Below, one piece after another: positions 8,226 to 17,277 of a stretch of DNA of 64,000 bases. The notes under the pieces were generated by a model, which worked only from the letters and a program-made list of their open reading frames with translations, was not told the DNA's origin and ran no database searches. The DNA comes from Halalkalibacter oceani (GTDB lineage Bacteria > Bacillota > Bacilli > Bacillales > Bacillaceae_D). The stretch lies in the NCBI RefSeq assembly GCF_023715705.1, contig NZ_JAMBOS010000019.1:1-64000 (forward strand), written 5' to 3'. Each line of letters begins with the position of its first letter. Position 1 is the stretch's first letter. The position numbers and the translations under genes were made by a program.

Positions 8226-8364
8226 AATAGAGCTCACATTCATTTAGGGTAGGGATAAACTTTCTCAGTTTCTCTCCTTTGCTAAATAACCGAACTACCT
8301 TTCTTTCCTTTAAATAAAGGAGCCAATAAAGACTAGGAACATTTAATGGTATCTCTCTTTGAAG

Positions 8365-10116
8365 TCATTCGTCAACTCGGCCATCGAATCCCTCCACCCG
8401 CTCCAGCACCTCGTCCTGAAGCGTCTTGAGCCTCTGCCTGCTGTCGTCTTCCGATGTTCCTTTGACGCCGAAGTAAAACTTGATCTTCGGCTCGGTTCCA
8501 GATGGCCTGACACAGAACCAGGAGTCATCCTCAAGCTTGTATTTCAGTACATTTGAGCGGGGATAGTCGAGAATCACCGTCTCTCCAGTCACCGTATTCA
8601 GCGCGGACGCCGCCTGATAGTCTTCAATCGTCGTTACACGCTTCCCGGCAAGAATATCCGGAGGAGAGTGGCGGAAGGCGTTCAGAAGCTCGGCCATTTT
8701 TTTTAGTCCTGCTTTGCCCTTCAATGTGACCGAGGTTAAGCCTTCCTCAAAGTAGCCATGCTTTTCATACAAAGCGTACAGCCCTTCGTAAAGGCTCATC
8801 TGTTTCGCTTTATAATAAGCGGCGAGCTCGGCTGTTAAAAGACACGCCTGGACAGCATCTTTATCACGGGCAAAATCGCCGATCAAATAGCCGTAGCTTT
8901 CCTCGTAGCCGAATAAGAAAGTATGCTCACCTGTCTGCTCGAATTCTTTTATCTTTTCGGCGATAAATTTAAAGCCCGTTAAGGTGTCGAGTGTCGTCAT
9001 ATGATAGGATTCAGCAATCGCTCGGCCGAATTCCGAGGTGACAATCGTTTTAATAACAGTCCCGTTTGTCGGCAGACACTGCTGCCGTTTTTTTTCGGAA
9101 AGGAGATAATCAAGCAGCAAAGCTCCAATCTGATTGCCCGACAGGCAAATATAATCCCCGTTTACATCCCGAACGGCAACCCCCATTCGGTCCCCGTCCG
9201 GATCGGTCGCCAGCAGAAGCTCGGCCTGCTCTTTCTTTCCATATTCCATCGCCAGTGCAAAGGCTTCCTCCTCCTCCGGGTTTGGCGAGACAACGGTCGG
9301 AAATTCAGGGTCAGGAAGCTCCTGTTCGGCGACGACGGTCAGCGCGGAAAAGCCCGATTCCGCAAACGTTCTTTGAACGGGAAGATTGGCAGCACCATGC
9401 AATGGCGTAAACACCATCCTGAGCTGTCCGCCCCACTCCTTTACCAGCCCGGGTTGAACAAGCAGACTCTTTACTTGCCCGAGATAGGCGGTGTCAACAT
9501 CCGCGCCAATCATGTGCAACAGGCGTTCTTTCTTCAAGTCAAGCTCGTCGGCGACTGCAATCTCCAGCTCATTTTCAACAGCATCTACATAACGAACGAG
9601 CGCCTCCGCTGGACCGGGTGGAAGCTGCCCGCCATCAGGACCGTAAATTTTAAAGCCGTTGTATTGAGGCGGATTGTGGCTAGCAGTAATCATAATACCG
9701 GCTTCGGCCTCCAAGTAGCGAACGGCAAACGAAAGCTCGGGCGTCGGGCGCAATTCCGCAAATAACCAGGTCCGGATCCGATGCCTCCCTAACGTTAAGG
9801 CGGCCTCCATCGCGAACTCTTTTGATTGATAACGGGAATCATAGGCAATCACGACGCCCCGCTCTTTCGCCACTGCCCCTTTCGCTGTTAAAAAGCGGGC
9901 AAGACCTTCAGCCGCCCGCCTCACCGTGTAACGGTTCAGCCGGTTAGGTCCGGGTCCAAGCTCCCCTCGCATTCCTCCGGTACCGAATTCCAAATGCTTG
10001 TAAAAGCAATCCTCCAGCTCTTCTTCCTTGTCCGCCAGCTGTAGCAGCGCCTCGCTCATCTCTGCCTCAAGGCCGGAATAAGAGCTCCATCTTTTGTATT
10101 GTTCCTTCCACTCCAA
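8365..10116 (-). CDS. pgcA: Phospho-sugar mutase (alpha-phosphoglucomutase)
   Basis: Interconverts glucose 6-phosphate and glucose 1-phosphate in the cytoplasm, feeding glycogen, wall polymer and UDP-glucose synthesis. All four domain signatures of the alpha-D-phosphohexomutase family are present: catalytic-serine loop TASHNPPQYNGFK, metal loop DPDGDR, sugar-binding loop GYEESYGY and phosphate-binding RPSGTEPKIKFYF. The start is set at the TTG at 10116. AGGAGG lies eight bases before it, and the resulting N-terminus (M-EWKEQYKRW) resembles Bacillus PgcA, while the upstream GTG at 10140 has no proper ribosome site. The length, 583 aa, is normal. Confidence 0.92.
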   Translation of the reverse strand: MEWKEQYKRWSSYSGLEAEMSEALLQLADKEEELEDCFYKHLEFGTGGMRGELGPGPNRLNRYTVRRAAEGLARFLTAKGAVAKERGVVIAYDSRYQSKEFAMEAALTLGRHRIRTWLFAELRPTPELSFAVRYLEAEAGIMITASHNPPQYNGFKIYGPDGGQLPPGPAEALVRYVDAVENELEIAVADELDLKKERLLHMIGADVDTAYLGQVKSLLVQPGLVKEWGGQLRMVFTPLHGAANLPVQRTFAESGFSALTVVAEQELPDPEFPTVVSPNPEEEEAFALAMEYGKKEQAELLLATDPDGDRMGVAVRDVNGDYICLSGNQIGALLLDYLLSEKKRQQCLPTNGTVIKTIVTSEFGRAIAESYHMTTLDTLTGFKFIAEKIKEFEQTGEHTFLFGYEESYGYLIGDFARDKDAVQACLLTAELAAYYKAKQMSLYEGLYALYEKHGYFEEGLTSVTLKGKAGLKKMAELLNAFRHSPPDILAGKRVTTIEDYQAASALNTVTGETVILDYPRSNVLKYKLEDDSWFCVRPSGTEPKIKFYFGVKGTSEDDSRQRLKTLQDEVLERVEGFDGRVDE

Positions 10117-10202
10117 AGGCTTTCCCTCCTGCCATTTCACCTCTTTCTCATTATGTATTCTTTCTCCAAAAAATTGATGCCTCCTCTTTCTAATTGAAAA
10201 GA

Positions 10203-10273
10203 GAGGCTGGGCAAAAGGTTAAAAAAACAACCTTTTGCCCAGCCTCAAGCAATGAGCGAAAGCCGCCACAATC
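10203..10273. repeat. Hairpin-plus-tail repeat, copy 1 (possible glpD terminator)
   Basis: GAGGCTGGGCAAAAGGTT (10203-10220) pairs perfectly with 10229-10246 around an eight-base loop. The stem is followed on the plus strand by AAGCAATGAGCGAAAGCCG and CACAATC, a tail shared with other intergenic spaces in this window. On the minus strand the stem is followed by a pyrimidine-rich stretch, so it may terminate glpD. Confidence 0.7.
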
Positions 10274-10348
10274 TGTGTAAAGCTGAAGCTGGCGCAGATC
10301 GGAGCCACTGCCGTGTATTTCCCTCTCAACTTCTGTCCCGGTCTCTTT

Positions 10349-11998
10349 CTAATTAACCGGATTTTTTGCGAAATACAATTCCGTTGCCAGCTCCTGAATT
10401 CGCTTCGCTGTTTCTTCCTCGGACCATTCAAATGTATCGCGCATATAGCGGGTGACCGGCTCCATCCATGTTTCTACCCATTTAATGTTAAAGAAAAGCG
10501 CTCCCGTGCGCCGCTGGAAGAAATCAAGTGGCGTTTCCACCATTTCTTCTTCAATTCCATAGCGCAATTCCGCGTAAAGGGAGGCAGGCAAATGAAAAGC
10601 CTGGGCTTGTTTACGGAACGAGCTCATCCGCGAAAAAATATTTTCAACATTTGACCCGTAGCGCATCACGAGCTGACGCGCTTCGTCTTCCGCCAGCCCT
10701 AACGCGACTCCGTCCGCAACTTTCTTTTTCAAAAAGCTTTCAAAGCCACTCGACCCGCCGACATGTCCGCCGGAGAGCGTAATATCCTCTGTTTCGCAGT
10801 CATGACGCACCCCCAGCTCCTTACAGACGACATCCACTACACGCTCCGCCATTTTCCGGTACCCAGTCAGCTTTCCGCCGGCGATCGAAATCAGACCGGA
10901 ATCCGAAACTAACACTTCATCCTTACGCGACAGCTCAGAAGCGGTCTTTCCTTCCTCATAAATAAGCGGTCGCAAACCGCTCCAGCTTGATTCCACATCC
11001 TCCGGTGAGAGCTTAAGCGAAGGAAACATATAGTTGGCGGCGCGTAAAATATAATTGAGATCTTCTTTGGTCATTCGCGGAGATGCCAAATCACCTTCGT
11101 AAAATGTATCCGTCGTTCCGATGTATGTCTTGCCGTCACGGGGAATCGCAAACATCATTCGCCCGTCTTTTTCCGTATCAAAATAAATCGCCTGCTGCAA
11201 AGGAAAACGCTTCCCGTCGATCACAAGATGGACACCTTTGGTGAGCTTAATGTTTTTTCCTTGTTTAGAACGATCCTGCTCTCTGATCGTATCAACCCAC
11301 GGACCGGAGGCGTTGACGATCTTCTTCGCCAGCACCTTATGAGCCTCTCCGGTAAGCTGATCAACGACGAGGGCACCGACCGCTTTTTCCCCTTCGTACA
11401 GCAATGACTCAACTTTCAGATAATTCAAGGCACAGGCTCCCCGTCTGACTGCCTCCTTCAGCACTTCAATCGTTAATCTGGCGTCGTCTGTCCGGTATTC
11501 GACATACATCCCGCTACCCTTTAACTTTTCAGTCCGCAAAAGCGGTTCGTGCTTCAGCGTTTGCCGTCTCGTTAGCATATCGCGACGTTCATGCTTCGCG
11601 ACATCTGCTAACTTGTCATACAGCTTTAAACCGACGGAAGTGGAAAGCTTGCCGAATGTGCCATCCTTGTAGATTGGCAGCAGCATTTTAATCGGCGTTG
11701 TCACATGTGGAGCATTTTCAAAGACAATCGCCCGTTCCCGGCCGACCTCGGCGACGAGCTTCATTTCAAGCTGCTTTAAATACCGTAACCCGCCATGAAT
11801 CAGCTTTGTCGAACGGCTTGATGTCCCCGCGGCAAAGTCCTGCATCTCAACGAGCCCTGTTCTCAGCCCCCGAACCTGGGCATCCAGCGCAATTCCTGCA
11901 CCTGTAATACCTCCGCCGATAATAAGGACATCAAGCTCTTCCCGTTTTAACTGTGCGATATAGTTCCATCTTTTTTCACTTGAAAACGTATGTCCCAA
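10349..11998 (-). CDS. glpD: Aerobic glycerol-3-phosphate dehydrogenase
   Basis: FAD enzyme that oxidises glycerol 3-phosphate to dihydroxyacetone phosphate and passes electrons to menaquinone at the membrane. 549 aa, normal for Bacillus GlpD. The N-terminal dinucleotide fold LDVLIIGGGITGAGIALDA, the GTSSRSTKLIHGGLRYLKQ segment and the C-terminal domain are present. The start is TTG (11998), supported by AAGGAGG eight bases upstream. No glpF or glpK is adjacent, but a glycerophosphodiesterase gene occurs at 22.3 kb. A hairpin repeat lies downstream. Confidence 0.95.
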   Translation of the reverse strand: MGHTFSSEKRWNYIAQLKREELDVLIIGGGITGAGIALDAQVRGLRTGLVEMQDFAAGTSSRSTKLIHGGLRYLKQLEMKLVAEVGRERAIVFENAPHVTTPIKMLLPIYKDGTFGKLSTSVGLKLYDKLADVAKHERRDMLTRRQTLKHEPLLRTEKLKGSGMYVEYRTDDARLTIEVLKEAVRRGACALNYLKVESLLYEGEKAVGALVVDQLTGEAHKVLAKKIVNASGPWVDTIREQDRSKQGKNIKLTKGVHLVIDGKRFPLQQAIYFDTEKDGRMMFAIPRDGKTYIGTTDTFYEGDLASPRMTKEDLNYILRAANYMFPSLKLSPEDVESSWSGLRPLIYEEGKTASELSRKDEVLVSDSGLISIAGGKLTGYRKMAERVVDVVCKELGVRHDCETEDITLSGGHVGGSSGFESFLKKKVADGVALGLAEDEARQLVMRYGSNVENIFSRMSSFRKQAQAFHLPASLYAELRYGIEEEMVETPLDFFQRRTGALFFNIKWVETWMEPVTRYMRDTFEWSEEETAKRIQELATELYFAKNPVN

Positions 11999-12073
11999 CT
12001 CCGGTTCCTCCTTGCCTCTCCGATTCTGTCTACTTTCTCCATCTTACGAAAATTTTCTTCCTTCTACAAGAAA

Positions 12074-12120
12074 GAGCCAGCTTTCTTAGGGTTTCTTTTT
12101 TTAACCTAAGAAGCCGACTC
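12074..12120 (-). terminator. Terminator after the FixH/YtkA-like gene
   Basis: On the minus strand GAG.C.GCTT.TTAGG pairs imperfectly with CCTAAGAAAGC..GCTC, followed by TTTCTT. It lies 7 bp after the stop of the gene at 12127. Confidence 0.65.
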
Positions 12121-12126
12121 CCTTCC

Positions 12127-12639
12127 TTAATATTTAAATACAGGCAGCTCAAGCAGCTGCTCAAGCTCTTCCGGCAAACGCTGCTCCAGCGAAAAATGAT
12201 CGTCGGGATCACGGTTTTGTTCACCGATGATCGGTCCCTCCACTTCAACGAAATATTGATTGCGGTAATAGTCGCGCCCTTTTTTGACTTCCACCATCAC
12301 GACCCATGTCCCCGGCACAGAAAAGACAACCTCTGTTTCATACAAGCCATCACCGAGATGATGGAATGTTTTCTCGATTTGATGAACCGTTTCAGTCCGG
12401 TCAAAGACGGCCTTCACACTTGCTCCCTCGATCAGCTGCTGCTGCTCGTCCTCGGCAAACAGCTGGAAGTCAACCGCCTCGCCCGTTTGGAATGTCTCGT
12501 TCACGGCAAGGGTCACGCCCCAGTTTGGTTGCAGCACGGCGGAGCTTACGTAGGCGACTGTGCCGATCGCTCCGACAAAGAGCACAAGCAGCAGTGCATT
12601 CGTCATGTATGACGGATATGCATGTTGTTCAAGTTTCAC
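12127..12639 (-). CDS. FixH/YtkA-like membrane-anchored protein
   Basis: 170 aa with one N-terminal membrane helix (residues 14-36) and an extracellular domain of the FixH/YtkA-like type, recognisable by the pattern of VDFQLF, a central LGDGLYETEVVFSVPGTW strand pair and FVEVEGP. Proteins of this fold are linked to respiratory-complex or metal handling in other bacteria, but the function here is unknown. The start is GTG with AGGAGG nine bases upstream. That ribosome site is partly buried in an 11-bp inverted repeat (12652-12689), hinting at translational control. It has its own terminator. Confidence 0.75.
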   Translation of the reverse strand: MKLEQHAYPSYMTNALLLVLFVGAIGTVAYVSSAVLQPNWGVTLAVNETFQTGEAVDFQLFAEDEQQQLIEGASVKAVFDRTETVHQIEKTFHHLGDGLYETEVVFSVPGTWVVMVEVKKGRDYYRNQYFVEVEGPIIGEQNRDPDDHFSLEQRLPEELEQLLELPVFKY

Positions 12640-12651
12640 CCTATGTAGCCT

Positions 12652-12689
12652 CCTTCTCGTTGTCTATTCAAGCTTTGCCAACGAGAAGG
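12652..12689 (-). promoter_or_regulatory. Leader hairpin overlapping the ribosome-binding site
   Basis: On the minus strand CCTTCTCGTTG and CAACGAGAAGG form a perfect 11-bp stem with a 16-base loop. The second arm runs into the Shine-Dalgarno AAGGAGG of the gene starting at 12639, so folding would hide part of the ribosome site. It could act as a thermosensor or protein/ligand-dependent switch. Confidence 0.5.
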
Positions 12690-12701
12690 GAAGATAAACA
12701 T

Positions 12702-12752
12702 GAGAAAAACCGTTCGCGGCTTTTCTCAGAAGCGTGCGAAGCCGTTACAATC
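12702..12752. repeat. Hairpin-plus-tail repeat, copy 2
   Basis: GAGAAAAACCG-ttcg-CGGCTTTTCTC (12702-12727) followed by AGAAGCGTGCGAAGCCGTTA and CAATC. The tail matches copies near 10.2, 58.3 and 63.1 kb. Confidence 0.65.
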
Positions 12753-12758
12753 TTTTAA

Positions 12759-12811
12759 GGATGGCTGAAAAAAAGTCCGTTTTCAGCCATCCGCGTAACG
12801 AGTGAAGCCGG
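12759..12811 (-). terminator. yhcX terminator hairpin, possible repeat copy 3
   Basis: GGATGGCTGAAAA and TTTTCAGCCATCC form a perfect 13-bp stem downstream of the yhcX stop. On the plus-strand side it is followed by GTAACGAGTGAAGCCGGCGC, a weaker match to the tail of the dispersed repeat. Confidence 0.65.
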
Positions 12812-12837
12812 CGCTCTTCTTCGAATCACCTCGAAAC

Positions 12838-14382
12838 CTATTTCTGCTTATAGTTGATCTCATAAATGTCATGCCGGCGGTCACGCAGCTGGTTGACGCT
12901 GCCAGCGCGGCGGTGGCGGCGGAGAATCTCCAGATCGACATCACCGACCACGACGGTTTCAATATTCGGGTTGCATTCGCCGACAATTCCATCACGGGCA
13001 AAGGTGAAATCAGACGGGCTGAAAATCCCCGATTGCGCATATTGAATATCCATGTTTTCAACATCGGTCAAATTTCCAACCGTCCCTGACAGCACGGTAT
13101 AGACCTGGTTCTCAATCGCCCGCGCCTGCGAGCAGTAACGCACGCGTAAATAGCCTTGGCGGTCATCTGTACAAAATGGCGTAAAAATAATATTGGCGCC
13201 TTTATTGACTGCAATTCGCGCCAGCTCGGGAAATTCAATGTCATAGCAGATCTGAATCGCGATTTTTCCACAATCTGTATCGAAAACATTGACATTATCC
13301 CCGCCACTGATTCCCCAGAATTTGCGCTCATTCGGCGTAATATGCAGCTTATATTGCTTCTCGATCGTCCCGTCCCGGCGGAAAAGGTAGGCGATATTAT
13401 AAATCTTTCCTTCCTCTTCGACAAAGTGCGAGCCGCCGATAATATTTACATTGTACTTCACCGCCAAATTCGTAAACAGCTCAATGTAGTCTTCAGTAAA
13501 TTCGGTCAGGCGGCGTATCGCCAGACTCGGACTTTTTTCTGGCAGGAAGGACAGCAGCTGCAGCGTGAAAATTTCCGGGAAAACGGCAAAGTCCGAATTA
13601 AAGCTTGCCGCCACGTCCGTGTAATACTCACATTGCACGGCGAACTCTTCGAATGAGGAAATTTTCTTCATCGCATATTGAACCGTCGTGATCCGAACCG
13701 GAAAAGCTGTTTTAAATTGCCGCTTCGGCGAGGTCGGACGATAATCAATATTATTCCACTCCATTAATGTCGCGTAGCGCATCGAGGCGCGATCATCTTC
13801 CAAATAATTATGGTTGATCCGCTTCAATGAAAAACCGTTCATGACCTGAAATGTCAAAACCGGGTCGTAAATATTGTGCATCGTCACTTCTTCGACATAC
13901 TTTCGCGGCGTCATTTCCTTGGCATATTTGTAATAGTTCGGAATTCTGCCACCGATGATGATGCTTTTCAAATTGAGGTTGCGGGCCAATTCTTTCCGGG
14001 CTTCGTAAAGGCGACGCCCGACTTTCATCCGACGGTATTCGGGGTGAACCATCACCTCAATGCCATAAAGATTATAGCCTTCATAATCATGGTTCGTAAT
14101 GTACCCATTATCAGTGATCTCATCCCATGTATGCTGATCATCGTACTCATCAAAGTTAATGATTAAGCTCGAGCAGGAACCGATCACCTTCCCGTCATAT
14201 TCCACGCAAAATTGACCTTCAGGGAATATTTCAATATGGCTTTCCAAGTGCTCCCTTTTCCACGGCTCCATATTGGGGAAGCACAGCTTTTGCATATTTA
14301 TAATCGCATCGAAGTCTTTCGCTTCGATGTTGCGGATAATCATTTTCTTTTCAAATTTAGACATATCAATCTTTTTCGACAT
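12838..14382 (-). CDS. yhcX: GNAT acetyltransferase / nitrilase-family fusion protein
   Basis: Two-domain protein of 514 aa, like B. subtilis YhcX. The N-terminal GNAT domain (about residues 15-200) includes GIEVMVHPEYRRMKVGRRL for acetyl-CoA binding. The C-terminal carbon-nitrogen hydrolase domain (about 225-510) carries the catalytic triad: Glu270 in AVFPEIF, Lys345 in KQYKLHI and Cys379 in QICYDIEFPE. An amidase or amidohydrolase coupled to N-acylation is likely; the substrate is unknown. The start at 14382 is chosen over the in-frame ATG at 14430 because AAAGGAG lies at the right distance. It is a single-gene unit with its own terminator. Confidence 0.9.
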   Translation of the reverse strand: MSKKIDMSKFEKKMIIRNIEAKDFDAIINMQKLCFPNMEPWKREHLESHIEIFPEGQFCVEYDGKVIGSCSSLIINFDEYDDQHTWDEITDNGYITNHDYEGYNLYGIEVMVHPEYRRMKVGRRLYEARKELARNLNLKSIIIGGRIPNYYKYAKEMTPRKYVEEVTMHNIYDPVLTFQVMNGFSLKRINHNYLEDDRASMRYATLMEWNNIDYRPTSPKRQFKTAFPVRITTVQYAMKKISSFEEFAVQCEYYTDVAASFNSDFAVFPEIFTLQLLSFLPEKSPSLAIRRLTEFTEDYIELFTNLAVKYNVNIIGGSHFVEEEGKIYNIAYLFRRDGTIEKQYKLHITPNERKFWGISGGDNVNVFDTDCGKIAIQICYDIEFPELARIAVNKGANIIFTPFCTDDRQGYLRVRYCSQARAIENQVYTVLSGTVGNLTDVENMDIQYAQSGIFSPSDFTFARDGIVGECNPNIETVVVGDVDLEILRRHRRAGSVNQLRDRRHDIYEINYKQK

Positions 14383-14575
14383 GATGCCAACTCCTTTCCT
14401 ACCACCTTGAAGTGTAACCTTTTTCAGCAAAAATGAACACTATTTTTCCTTGGCTTATCATGAAAATTCTGTTTCGATTTTTCTCCGGTTATCGCAAGAA
14501 GTCATTATGAGAGCAGCAATACTGAAAGAGTCAATTTACATGCGCACCACCCAACGGAGAAAGCCGACATAAGCA

Positions 14576-14619
14576 AAATCTCCATCGAGACCATCCTGAG
14601 ATGGTTTCAATGGAGATTT
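14576..14619 (-). terminator. Terminator after the CheX-like gene
   Basis: AAATCTCCAT...ACCATC-ctga-GATGGT...AATGGAGATTT forms a long stem-loop about 50 bp after the stop of the CheX-like gene at 14671. Confidence 0.75.
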
Positions 14620-14670
14620 GTATGTTAGCAAAATGCCGGAATGCTTTGATATTGGAGAAAGCAGGCTGTC

Positions 14671-15129
14671 CTATTCTTCCTTGACGGCAATATGGACATC
14701 AATTAAGCCGATATTGCTCTCAAGCGGAACCGTAACGAACGGATTCGCTGAATGGAAGCGTGACTCCCCTTCATTAATAATTGGCGGTGTGACATCAATG
14801 ACACATGATTCCTTGGATAGCTCGGTCGCAGTCGTGCCGGCAACCCAGTTTCCAAACTCCTGAACAGCACTTAAGCCCATTTCATCGAGCTTTTCAATTT
14901 CCATGCCGCCCATCATCACACTGACAATTTTTTTTGCCGTGCCGGATGAGAAGGAACAGACAATCTGGCCGGTCAATTCCCCCTTAACGCCCAATACGAC
15001 GGCAATTTCATTGGAAGGCACCGTCCCGGACCCTGCCGTAGGGGCCATGGGAGTAACGGCCAATCCAAAGTGGTTTGTTAATATTTCCTTTGTAGCTCGA
15101 CAAATTGCATTTACATGTTTGACGTTCAA
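14671..15129 (-). CDS. CheX-like phosphatase domain protein
   Basis: 152 aa, single CheX/CheC-type domain. It carries the phosphatase signature S-x3-E-x2-N as Ser87, Glu91 and Asn94 (SAVQEFGN); in CheC/CheX this motif dephosphorylates CheY-P. Here no chemotaxis genes are nearby, so the target may be another receiver domain. The start is TTG at 15129, with GGAGG seven bases before it. An upstream ATG at 15153 would overlap the preceding gene and put the ribosome site inside the coding region. It forms an operon with the DUF2225 gene 23 bp upstream. Confidence 0.8.
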   Translation of the reverse strand: MNVKHVNAICRATKEILTNHFGLAVTPMAPTAGSGTVPSNEIAVVLGVKGELTGQIVCSFSSGTAKKIVSVMMGGMEIEKLDEMGLSAVQEFGNWVAGTTATELSKESCVIDVTPPIINEGESRFHSANPFVTVPLESNIGLIDVHIAVKEE

Positions 15130-15152
15130 TCTAATTCCTCCAAGCTTTTCCA

Positions 15153-15851
15153 TTATTGGCTGGCAACCGCTTCTTCTTGCCCCCGAATGATATACCACTG
15201 TTCTCTTGCCATCTCGACCAGCTTTTGTTCAAATGCTTTGTTCTTATGTTGAATGACCCGGGAAAAATAACGTATCGCTTCATCGATATGACCCACTCTC
15301 CTCGCCAACTCACCAATCAGATATAACATTCTCATTTCTGACATTTGTGTGCTGACGAAATCTGCCTGTTCAAAGGAAAGCTGATAGTGATTCAGAGCCT
15401 GACGAAGAAATCTGATTTCCTCTTCTGCCTGATCTTCAAGCCGATAAATCCAAGCGAGGCGGAGACACAGGCCGGCGATGACAACATGCTTTTCTTTTTT
15501 TAATGAGGCCGAGAGAATCCCTAACTTTAAAGCACGAATCGCCTCATCGCTTGTCCGTTCCTTATTAAAATCCTGTGCATTCCATTGTTGAAACTGCTGC
15601 TCGATCAACATCTTTGTTCCGGGTGGAAATCCGGGCTCAAACGTATCTGCCGAGGCAAACCCGCAAGCAGGGCAAACGTCTATTTCATAAAAATAAGGAT
15701 TTAAAGACGGATCTTTATATTCCACATAAAAATCCGGATGTACTTTTTGAACTCTGAGAAACCGTGAACGCACTCTTCTCGTGTGAAACGACTTTTCACA
15801 ATTCAAACAACGGACTTCTTTCTCATAAAATGGAGTCAACGTTTCAGTCAC
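15153..15851 (-). CDS. DUF2225 family protein with zinc-ribbon-like cysteines
   Basis: 232 aa. The N-terminal part has two Cys pairs (VRCLNCEKSF and VCPACGF) spaced like a zinc ribbon. The C-terminal half is helical and TPR-like (repeated helices from about residue 100). DUF2225 proteins are widespread in Firmicutes and uncharacterised. The start is GTG; the one at 15851 fits the AGGGTGG ribosome site better than the GTG at 15860, so there is a 3-codon uncertainty. It is cotranscribed with the CheX-like phosphatase and divergent from the glycogen operon. Confidence 0.8.
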   Translation of the reverse strand: MTETLTPFYEKEVRCLNCEKSFHTRRVRSRFLRVQKVHPDFYVEYKDPSLNPYFYEIDVCPACGFASADTFEPGFPPGTKMLIEQQFQQWNAQDFNKERTSDEAIRALKLGILSASLKKEKHVVIAGLCLRLAWIYRLEDQAEEEIRFLRQALNHYQLSFEQADFVSTQMSEMRMLYLIGELARRVGHIDEAIRYFSRVIQHKNKAFEQKLVEMAREQWYIIRGQEEAVASQ

Positions 15852-16008
15852 GAGCACCACCCTAGTCTTTTGGTTTAGTTTTATTTTAGTCTAAAAGAAC
15901 CTGTAACACTAGAGTTTTTTTGATATATTACGAAAAAACAAGGAATAATTTCATATAACTTTTTCATAAAAACAGGAAATTTTACCTCCAGAAGACAATT
16001 CCAGGAAT

Positions 16009-16022
16009 GGTAAACGCTTTCA
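16009..16022. promoter_or_regulatory. cre-like site upstream of glgC
   Basis: On the minus strand TGAAAGCGTTTACC matches the CcpA cre consensus at 13 of 14 positions. It lies 67 bp before the glgC start, consistent with catabolite control of glycogen synthesis. Confidence 0.5.
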
Positions 16023-16088
16023 ATTTCATAGACTACTAGCACCATGAACAGCACGATACGGTAACGACTGGAAGCGAAGGAGAGGACG

Positions 16089-17264
16089 ATGACAATGGAA
16101 AAAGAGTGTGTCGCAATGTTATTGGCTGGCGGAGAGGGGAAGCGCTTAGGAAAGCTGACCGATCAGCAAGCCAAACCGGCGGTATATTTTGGTGGCAAAT
16201 ATCGTATTATTGACTTTCCTTTAAGCAATTGCGCGAATTCCGGTATTGATACAGTCGGTGTGTTAACCCAATATGCACCATTGACGCTTAATTCCCACTT
16301 AGGAATCGGCACACCATGGGAGCTGGACCGCCCTCAAGGAGGCCTGACCTGCCTCCCTCCCTTCACTGAAAAACGTGGCGCTTCGTGGTATCAGGGGACG
16401 GCGGATGCGATTTATCAAAACTTGCACTTCCTTGAGCAGTTCAATCCTGAATATGTTCTGATCCTTTCCGGCGATCATATTTATAAAATGGATTATCGCC
16501 GGATGCTCGCCTTTCATCAGGAACATGAAGCCGAGGTAACGATATCTGTCATTAAAGTCCCCTGGGAGGAAACGAACCGCTTCGGCATTATGAGGACATC
16601 AGCGACGGGAGAGATAACACAATTTGAGGAGAAGCCGCTTCATTCGAGCAGCAATCTGGCCTCAATGGGAATTTATCTGTTCAACTGGTCACTGCTGCGC
16701 ACGTATTTAGCCCGCGATGCCGCAACCCCAACCTCCAGTCATGATTTCGGCAAGGATGTGATTCCGGCCTTGCTGGCTGATCAGCGCAAATTGTTTGCCT
16801 ATCCCTTTTCAGGCTATTGGAAGGATGTCGGGACAATTGAAAGCTATTGGCAGGCAAGCATGGATTTGCTCGACAATCATGCGCCGTTTTCCCTTCATCA
16901 GAAGGACTGGCCGATTTACTCCGTAAACCCGAATCAGCCGCCGCACTATCTTGCTCCTTCGGCGAAGGTGACAGACAGCTTCATTAATGAAGGCTGCATT
17001 GTAAAGGGACGGGTTAAACGGTCGATCCTGTTTCATCAAGTTGAAATTCACGAAGGAAGCAGCGTCACTGATTCAATTCTGATGCCGGGCGTGACGCTCG
17101 GCAAGCATGTCACGCTCAACCGGGTGATCGTCACAGAAGGCGTCACCATTCCCGATCATACAATACTGGAATCGACGAACGACGATATTCTCGTCATCAA
17201 CTCAGAAGATGATCTCACGAAACAAAATCAATTTCCGCTGATGCTGCAACAAAAAATTTTATGA
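16089..17264 (+). CDS. glgC: Glucose-1-phosphate adenylyltransferase catalytic subunit
   Basis: Makes ADP-glucose from ATP and glucose 1-phosphate, the committed step of glycogen synthesis. 391 aa. The nucleotide-binding signature [14 protein letters not shown] at residues 11-24 and the [15 protein letters not shown] and [11 protein letters not shown] motifs are intact. A left-handed beta-helix follows at the C-terminus (from about 290). AAGGAG precedes the ATG. It is the first gene of glgCDAP; unlike B. subtilis, no branching enzyme gene glgB precedes it, and the upstream neighbour is a divergent DUF2225 gene. Confidence 0.95.
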   Translation: MTMEKECVAMLLAGGEGKRLGKLTDQQAKPAVYFGGKYRIIDFPLSNCANSGIDTVGVLTQYAPLTLNSHLGIGTPWELDRPQGGLTCLPPFTEKRGASWYQGTADAIYQNLHFLEQFNPEYVLILSGDHIYKMDYRRMLAFHQEHEAEVTISVIKVPWEETNRFGIMRTSATGEITQFEEKPLHSSSNLASMGIYLFNWSLLRTYLARDAATPTSSHDFGKDVIPALLADQRKLFAYPFSGYWKDVGTIESYWQASMDLLDNHAPFSLHQKDWPIYSVNPNQPPHYLAPSAKVTDSFINEGCIVKGRVKRSILFHQVEIHEGSSVTDSILMPGVTLGKHVTLNRVIVTEGVTIPDHTILESTNDDILVINSEDDLTKQNQFPLMLQQKIL

Positions 17265-17277
17265 TTGGGGCGAGCAA

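Noticed and set aside
9001-9765. 254-codon plus-strand frame antisense to pgcA
   Set aside because: Shadow frame of a well-supported gene; its sequence has no family features.
12306-12758. 150-codon plus-strand frame across the FixH/YtkA-like gene and the repeat
   Set aside because: Antisense shadow with Arg/Pro/Ser-rich composition and no ribosome site.
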